A stretch of DNA of 64,000 nucleotides from Bursaphelenchus xylophilus (lineage: Eukaryota > Nematoda > Chromadorea > Rhabditida > Aphelenchoididae). The notes under the pieces are model-generated. The model was not told where the DNA came from and ran no database searches. It worked only from the letters and a program-made list of their open reading frames with translations. Positions within the stretch are counted from its first letter, which is position 1, and each line of letters starts with the position of its first letter. The stretch covers positions 12,090,001 through 12,154,000 of the forward strand of contig CAJFCV020000004.1 of NCBI GenBank assembly GCA_904066235.2, written 5' to 3'. Both the position numbers and the translations under genes were made by a program. Below are positions 58,441-64,000 of this stretch, one piece after another.

Positions 58441-58507
58441 CGTAGTCTAGACGGAATAATTGTGGTTATATTGCTGAAATCATCGTTATTTATGGCTTTT
58501 TTTAGTT

Positions 58508-58513
58508 AATAAA
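58508..58513 (+). terminator. Polyadenylation signal of the P5A ATPase gene
   Basis: AATAAA 68 bases after the stop at 58440. Confidence 0.6.
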
Positions 58514-58926
58514 TTATTGAAATCAAAGTTGAGAAAATTTTAAGCGGTATAGAGTACTTTAGTGATGGTGGGAATGGCTTTAATTGGGGTGAAAGTCGAT
58601 TTTTTCTGTTATTTTTGCCATCAAAGCACTTTTAATTTTTCGTCTCAATTTGGTCTTTCACACTTGATGGGTCATTAGAACAAACTCGGAATCACAGAGC
58701 GCAAAGATACGGGGAAGTCAAGAGCTGAACTGGGTCAGAGGAATCAAGTTTGCTCGTTGGTCATCAGAGAAAAAACAGTTCTTTCGGATGTAAAGGGTCG
58801 AAAAAAGTGAAAATCCAAATGATTGTTTGAACTTTGCGCTAAAAAAAGGGAATTTTGAAACAAATCCTCACTAAAATTTCCCAAGACCGCTGAGGAATTT
58901 TTGGCTCGCGGCTTGCGGAAAAGTTA

Positions 58927-59225
58927 ACATGATTTTCGAACTCAGCACGTTCGAAAACCCATACATCCAGTATTTTGAAAAAAAGTTCAAAAAATTACTT
59001 TTTAACACTACTACTTAAGGAAAAATAGTAAGGTTCAGAAAAAAGAACACGATTTTCGAACTCAGCACCCTCGAAAACCCTTATATCCAGTATTTTTAAA
59101 AAAAGTTCAAAAAATTACTTTTAACACTACTACTTAAGGAAAAATAGTAGAGTTCAGAAAAAATGAACATGATTTTTGAACCCAGCACCCTCGAAAACCC
59201 CTAAACCAAGTCTTTCCCGAAAAAA
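58927..59225 (+). repeat. Tandem array, 120-base period, ~2.5 copies, related to family F
   Basis: GATTTTCGAACTCAGCAC starts at 58931 and 59051, and a variant at 59171. Each unit contains TTCAAAAAATTAC and ACTACTTAAGGAAAAA, which match one arm of the palindrome at 55107-55535. Confidence 0.88.
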
Positions 59226-59484
59226 ATCACGCAATTTTCACCTCGGGGTCGCTTTACCCGATCTTGGGGCGAAGCGATGCGGGTCGCAATCGATGGAATT
59301 TCAAAATTCACGGTGCGCTGCGACTCCGCACAGTGCAAAAAGATTGTCTCGAAAAGGGTAAACAACGCACAGTGCGCTCTTTTTTCGCACCCCGCCGAAC
59401 TTTTATCGCGCGACACCTCGTCGCAACGCCGAATCCATGCGCCAGCATGGTGCGAGAACATGTCAAGACTTTTTGTCCAGTCTG

Positions 59485-59739
59485 TAGTGGGGGACCTATC
59501 CAATGGCAAAGAAAGTACCGTTTTGCATCCGGGAAGTATCAAAAATGTGGGAAAATGCTTCCTTCTCCAAGTGAAAAAGCCTCGTTTTGAAGGGCGCGCC
59601 CTTCTCCCTCACAAAAAGAGCGGGCGCGCTTTTGAAACCGGAGTTTTTTCGCTTGGAGAGGGATGCATTTTGCCACATTTTTGATACGTCCCGGATGTAA
59701 AATGTTACGTTTTTTGCCAATGGATCAGGTCCCCCACTG
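59485..59739. mobile_element. Family A palindromic MITE, copy 12
   Basis: TAGTGGGGGACCTATCCAAT at left, GGATCAGGTCCCCCACTG at right, followed by TA. Downstream of the dynein-light-chain-like gene. Confidence 0.92.
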
Positions 59740-59799
59740 TAGTAATATGTGGTTAAATGTGTCAAAGTTGGATTGTAACCATCAAAAATCAAAACGATT

Positions 59800-59809
59800 T
59801 TTATTTATT
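59800..59809 (-). terminator. Polyadenylation signal of the dynein-light-chain-like gene
   Basis: Two overlapping AATAAA hexamers on the minus strand, about 137-145 bases beyond the stop at 59946. Confidence 0.5.
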
Positions 59810-59945
59810 AAAGCATCGAAACAGTCATAGAGATCGTGGGAATGCAATGACTGCAATAAATAAACATGTCCGTTACAATCCAGAAGGATTTTAAAATACT
59901 CAAATGCAAAGGTTGCCTGCTTTAGGCAACCAAAACTTTAAACAG

Positions 59946-60543
59946 TTAAAAAATGATATGCTCAGTGTTCAGTCGGTCATTGAGTCCTTCCTTTGCGATC
60001 AAAATGTGTCGTTTGTTGACCAAGAACAACATGTAGGTCGGTGATCGTCGTACAATTGTATAAGCCACATCAAATTCGGCGTTAAATTCACCGACCATCC
60101 ACTTCCCGCCGAACGCTTTTTCCATTCCCTGAAAAAATCGAAATTTTTTGGATCCACTAATTAATTGTTTTCTTGATCGTTGAGTCCTGTTTTTTTCTGT
60201 CTATACCACCCAGTTGTGGAGGAAGGAATTAATTGTAACTTTAATTAATTCCCAGTGTAACTTTTTTCCAATTTCCTCGTGATTCAAATAGCCTTGGAGA
60301 TTGTCTGCGAACGTTGTTTTGATTGTGTCTAATTAACCATAATTCCAATAGGTTTAAGAATATTTTTAATATGACTCGAGGGTTCGAAAACTTATGAAAA
60401 ATTAGTCTTACCGTGCCGATGGCATGGGTGTCATCCCCGGTAGTAGCCCAACCGTCATCATTGAAACTGTCTTTGATTAGTTGAGCTGCGGTGGTTATGA
60501 CTTGTGGAGTACATCCATACCGAGCCAGCAGCTCAATATGCAT
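59946..60543 (-). CDS. Divergent LC8-like dynein light chain
   Basis: Two exons on the minus strand, 60412-60543 and 59946-60128, give 104 residues. The C-terminal half resembles the LC8 fold core: a helix (GMEKAF), then GGKWMVGEFNAEFDVAYTIV, then a strand MLFLVNKRHILIAKEG matching the LC8 ending xFYLxxxxILLFK. The N-terminal half (ITTAAQLIKDSF) fits the second helix but the usual KYN/IKKEFD signature is degenerate. The start is the first ATG after an acceptor 25 bases upstream (probable trans-splice site). LC8 proteins dimerise and dock short peptides in dynein and other complexes; the loss of canonical residues here suggests a diverged paralogue. Assignment is from remembered family pattern, so moderate. 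Confidence 0.6.
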
Positions 60544-60719
60544 TCTGGTACTGTCGAGACGGTTGAATCTGAAAGTTGAAAGTAGAGCAAAAAAATGAGT
60601 TTCCTGTGGAGCGTGGAAAGTTTTGAGAGCTCCCCATTTTCCTGGATATTGAGTCTTTTGTCGAAATGTCACAGTCACTTAAATCGAATCTTGGACTTTG
60701 CGACCTCAAATCCGAAATA

Positions 60720-60970
60720 CAGTGGGAGGCCGGATCCAGTGACAAAAAACGTACCATTTTGCATCCGGGAACTATCAAAAATGTGGCAAAATGCTTCCCT
60801 CTCCAAGTAAAAAACTTCGTTAGGGCGCGCCCTTTTTCCTCACGAAAAGAGCAGGCGCGCTTTTGAAATCGGAGTCTTTTCACTTGGAGAGGGAAGCATT
60901 TTGCCACATTTTTGATACTTCCCGGATGCAAAACGATACGTTTTTTTCCAATGGATCCGGTCCCCCACTG
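60720..60970. mobile_element. Family A palindromic MITE, copy 13
   Basis: TA-flanked; CAGTGGGAGGCCGGATCCAG at left, GGATCCGGTCCCCCACTG at right. About 180 bases upstream of the dynein-light-chain-like start, so probably in its promoter region. Confidence 0.92.
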
Positions 60971-62202
60971 TAGTCCATATCCGTCACTGGCTTATAGTTT
61001 TGGCCAAACTCGAGCTCAAAGTGTCACATATCTCAAGGGAAAAGCTCATGCGAGACGCTCAGATTTCATTGAATTTTGCATCGGCGCTGGGCACATAGCA
61101 ATCGAAAATTTTAATTTGCCCTCGGCCGAGATATTCGACATGCGTTTTAAACTGCCTATACTTACTCATTACCAGCACCATTGGATGGGGGAACATATCT
61201 ATTGTACAGCAAGCACTCGGCCAAGGGCATTAGTGCTAGAAATAGAAGTAGTGAAGCCATGACCTTATGTAGTTGACCCATTCACCCTTGAGATCCGCAA
61301 AGGCCAGCCTGAAACACACCGAACCACTCGCTCCTCGGGCTTATATAAAACTTTTGTTTCAAAGATTACACAAATTGTACCAAGGGTACAGTCTGAGCGG
61401 GGCGCTTTACAGCAGTTTTATTTGTTTTTGGAGAATCGTAAACTCTTGTAATTTCCATTTTAACATTTCCCGGCTTACTATGCGGGGAGTTTAATCAAAA
61501 AAGTTTGGGTTTTTTGTCTGCGCACACACAATGTTCAAAGTTATTGCGGAGAGCTCCGCCTAATTGGGCTATTACTCGTAAAAACATAGGTGATCGCCTA
61601 GACTGTTCTTTTTGAGCAGTTAACCTCAAGTATCAAAGAATTTGATGCTCGTGGTTGAATTTACGATTCAAAACGAAAGCAAGTTGATGATTCACACGTA
61701 AGACTGATGTTTGAGATGTTGCGAAAGGGCACGTTCTTGTTGTGATAGTGGGGGATTTCAAGGAGTTCTCAAAATGTAAGACGCGTCTAGACGTGTTTAC
61801 TTTTCAACCTTCAAAGAACGCTCCTTTCTAGACGTTATTAAACATCTTTGCCCTCTAAAATGTCGTCAACGTGGATGCATTCTAAAGGAACTTTTTTTGA
61901 AGCCAAAAAAATATGACGATGAGATAATATGGATCAATAGGCGTCATTTATCGCGCCTTTGATTTATCACAGCGCGTGTTCCTTGTTCCGTTTCGCCTGC
62001 TTGAGCAGGAGAGGTGATCAAGGTACGCTGCTGTTTGATCATCACATTGGAGCCAGATATGGCACATTTCTATTCAAAAGTAACACTCATTTTTAAAGTG
62101 CGGTTGTTTTTTATACGAGTGGCTCTAGTTTTTTGCTTTTCTCGGCTGTTGTTGAAGAATTGTCGACCATGCTTTTGATAAGCCTTTTTCCGGCTTCAAG
62201 TA
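60971..62202. other. Intergenic stretch between family A copies 13 and 14
   Basis: Contains the family C fragment at 61046 and otherwise no recognisable gene; plus-strand frames at 60912-61262 and 61273-61494 are non-conserved and the first runs out of a transposon end. Confidence 0.5.
61046..61145. mobile_element. Family C fragment
   Basis: GCGAGACGCTCAGATTTCAT followed by GAATTTTGCATCG and GGCCGAGATATTCGAC. Upstream of the dynein-light-chain-like gene. Confidence 0.55.
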
Positions 62203-62461
62203 CAGTGGCGGACCTGAACCAGTGGCAAAGAAAGTACCATTTTGCATCCGGGAAGTATTAAAAAATGTGGCAAAATACCTCTCTCTCCAAGTGAAAAAAC
62301 TCCGATTTCAAAAGCGCGCCCGCTCTTTTTGTGAGGAAAAAGGGCGCGCCTTTCAAAACGGAGATTTTTTAGTTGGAGAGGGAGGCATTTTGCTACATTT
62401 TTTTGATTCTTCCCGGATACAAGATGGCACCTTTTTTGTCACTGGATCAGGTCCGTCATTG
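62203..62461. mobile_element. Family A palindromic MITE, copy 14
   Basis: TACAGTGGCGGACCTGAACC at left, GGATCAGGTCCGTCATTG at right. Intergenic, about 340 bases before the Thr-rich gene. Confidence 0.9.
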
Positions 62462-62804
62462 CAGCAGTTGAGTTGAATTTTGACTTTAAAACAAGTGGTA
62501 TCCACAAAATGCAAACCAATACGTGACTTGTATTGACGAAAATTCTGATCTTACTTGCGGAAAATTTCATTAAAGTCACAGCGCCATTCATTGCGGTGTT
62601 TCCCTAAGCTGAAACAACTGCTTGATCAAATAAGCTGCAGTTTCGACCCGGGTTTCGCGGCTTACTTCCGGATTCGGTTCGCTCGTACGTAAGCCGATTG
62701 ATATCCGTTGCTTTCGCGGAGAAAGCGGTTACGGCGCCACTGATGACTTCCGCATCTCTCTGGATTACACCCCATCGGTTGTGAGGCCGCTGATTGTGAA
62801 CGTC

Positions 62805-64000
62805 ATGGGTCCGAACGCCCGCCTCACACTTATTCTTGTCGCGTTCTGTACGGTGGTTGGGGAAGGGTGTCTGCGAACAGTGCCGCCGGAGACGGGAACA
62901 ACCGTAGCGCCGACAGTGCCAACCACAACAACCGCTGCTGGGCCGACGACAACAAGCACAACTACTACTACGACGACTACAACTACTACAACAACAACTA
63001 CTACAACAACAACTACTACAACAACCACTACAACAACTACAACTACGACAACTACAACTGCTATTCGTAAGTCCAGGGTCCTTTTCCATTTTTACATACG
63101 TTCTTTAAAAGCTGGTTTGTTGGAGGTTGAGAATGTTTTTGTTGGCCACTGTTGCCGACACAGTTTCAACTTAATTACATGCAGCTACAGTGGGGGGACC
63201 CCAGTGGCAAAAAACGTACCATTTTGCATCCAGGAAGCATCAAAAAATGTGGAAATATGCCTCCTTCTCCAAGTGAAAAAAACGCAGATTTCAAAAGCCC
63301 GCCCGCTCTTTTTGTGAGGAAAAAGGCCGCGCCCTTCAAAACGAAGTTTTTTCACTTGGAGAGGGAAGCATTTAGCCACATTTTTGATACTTCCCGGATG
63401 CAAAATGGTCCGTTCTTTGCCACTGGATCAGGTCCCCTACTGTAGTTAAATACCAGATTTTTTTATATTACAATACACTGAACTGACCTACTCCTGTCCG
63501 CGGGACGGGCGATTTTCGGCCCTACATTACGAAACCCCAACCATTTCAGCCTGTAACCCACCCAGCTCCACCTCGGCGGGTATCATCTATGCGGATCCGG
63601 CGGAGGCAACGGCTCTCTCGGCCGGCGATACAGCCACTTGTTCGGACTGTACGAGCGGCAAAAAGCATTGGTATTCCGAGACCACTGCGGACAATATGAG
63701 CGACGCCATCGGGAATAACGAAGCCGCGCTGTTGGATTGCGGTAGTTCCGATCTTTCCAACGCCTGCATATGCAATGCCGACGCGTGTTGTACGGTGGAC
63801 GACCCAACGAATACGGACGCAATAGCGCTTGCGACTTGGTGCGACAGCAACGGAGGTAAAGACGAGTTTTTCGTCAATTGTTGATGTTGCTGTTTAGTTT
63901 GCTCAATGTACGCGACCACCAGTGGGAATGGTGGATTGACCTGTGACAACGGCCTGAACGTCCCGGCGAATGACGCTGCGGCGTTTAGCGGCGGGTCGTA
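62805..64000 (+). CDS. Thr-rich, Cys-rich secreted protein, 5' part only (runs off window)
   Basis: Exons seen: 62805-63066, 63550-63855 and 63898 to beyond 64000, phases consistent. Residues 1-22 are a signal peptide (LTLILVAFCTVVG). A Thr/Pro linker is followed by about 40 consecutive Thr codons, built from ACA, ACT, ACC and ACG mixed, then a Cys-rich domain (ATCSDCTSGKKHW, CICNADACC, TWC) and the start of another (GNGGLTCDNG). The shape recalls nematode surface or mucin-like proteins with C6-type domains, but I do not recognise the family with confidence. Intron 1 holds a full family A copy (63187-63442). The frame is open upstream of the ATG to at least 62781, but only GTG is available there, so 62805 is the start. 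Confidence 0.7.
62925..63060 (+). repeat. ACN trinucleotide tract in the Thr-rich gene
   Basis: About 45 consecutive triplets ACA, ACT, ACC or ACG encoding poly-Thr. Third bases vary, so this is not a pure microsatellite. Confidence 0.85.
63187..63442. mobile_element. Family A palindromic MITE, copy 15
   Basis: TA-flanked; CAGTGGGGGGACCCCAGTGG at left, GGATCAGGTCCCCTACTG at right. In intron 1 of the Thr-rich gene. Confidence 0.92.

Noticed and set aside
58927..59225. CRISPR-like array
   Set aside because: Repeats are contiguous 120-base tandem units without spacers, in a eukaryotic genome.
59277..59684. Frame of 135 codons near the dynein-light-chain-like gene
   Set aside because: Its second half is a family A element; the first half is GC-rich sequence with no domain, acceptor or conservation sign.
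62604..63089. Minus-strand Ser/Cys-rich frame of 161 codons
   Set aside because: It is the antisense of the ACN tract encoding poly-Thr; the plus strand has the signal peptide and consistent splice phases.

Overview
The window is nuclear DNA from a nematode, most likely a chromadorean (rhabditid-type) species. The evidence is gene content and gene structure: many short AT-rich introns with TTTTCAG-type acceptors, splice acceptors only 1-26 bases before most start codons (as expected for spliced-leader trans-splicing), a NOAH/NOMPA-type PAN+ZP cuticle protein, a small family of GAS1/GDNF-receptor-like proteins and a P5A ATPase close to catp-8. I reconstructed exons by hand; summed exon lengths and phases close exactly for the nine genes that end inside the window.

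Layout. 664-6931 (-): CLC chloride channel, 15 exons. 6958-22051: a 15-kb stretch with no gene I can support, made largely of dispersed repeats. 22052-25909 (+): lysosomal-type glucosylceramidase, 7 exons. 25910-29921: repeat-rich, including a palindrome of about 0.95 kb. 29922-32623 (+): SLC35A-type nucleotide-sugar transporter, 5 exons. 34326-36619 (+): secreted GDNF-receptor-like Cys-rich protein with a Thr-rich tail. 36620-39614: no firm gene. 39615-41993 (+): GAS1/GDNF-receptor-like protein with a GPI-type tail. 42571-46992 (+): NOAH-1-like protein with five PAN-like modules, a ZP domain and a transmembrane segment. 47829-49994 (-): TraB-domain membrane protein. 50000-52711: intergenic with small repeats. 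52712-58440 (+): P5A ATPase. 59946-60543 (-): divergent LC8-like dynein light chain. 62805-64000 (+): 5' part of a Thr-rich, Cys-rich secreted protein that runs off the window.

Repeats give the window its character. Family A: 15 copies of a 220-260-bp near-palindrome with CAGTG ends next to TA, like Tc1/mariner MITEs. Family B: about 8 copies of a ~150-bp palindrome ending in CTGTCGGGAAAATAATG. Family C: ~450-bp elements with ~35-bp inverted ends and several decayed pieces. Family D: ~180-bp dispersed repeat. Family E: the large palindrome at 26.6-27.6 kb plus a solo arm at 28.3 kb. Family F: a palindrome in a P5A ATPase intron whose arm recurs as a 120-bp tandem array just downstream of the same gene. 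Many copies sit inside introns, so host transcripts would carry long hairpins.

The genes do not form one pathway. Several serve the secretory/endolysosomal system (nucleotide-sugar import, P5A ATPase, glucosylceramidase) or the extracellular/apical matrix (NOAH-like, GAS1/GFR-like, Thr-rich protein). I see no operon with a ~100-base intercistronic gap, no rRNA, no tRNA and no CRISPR. I found no clear undescribed system; the best leads are the repeat architectures and the two neighbouring GAS1/GFR-like genes.
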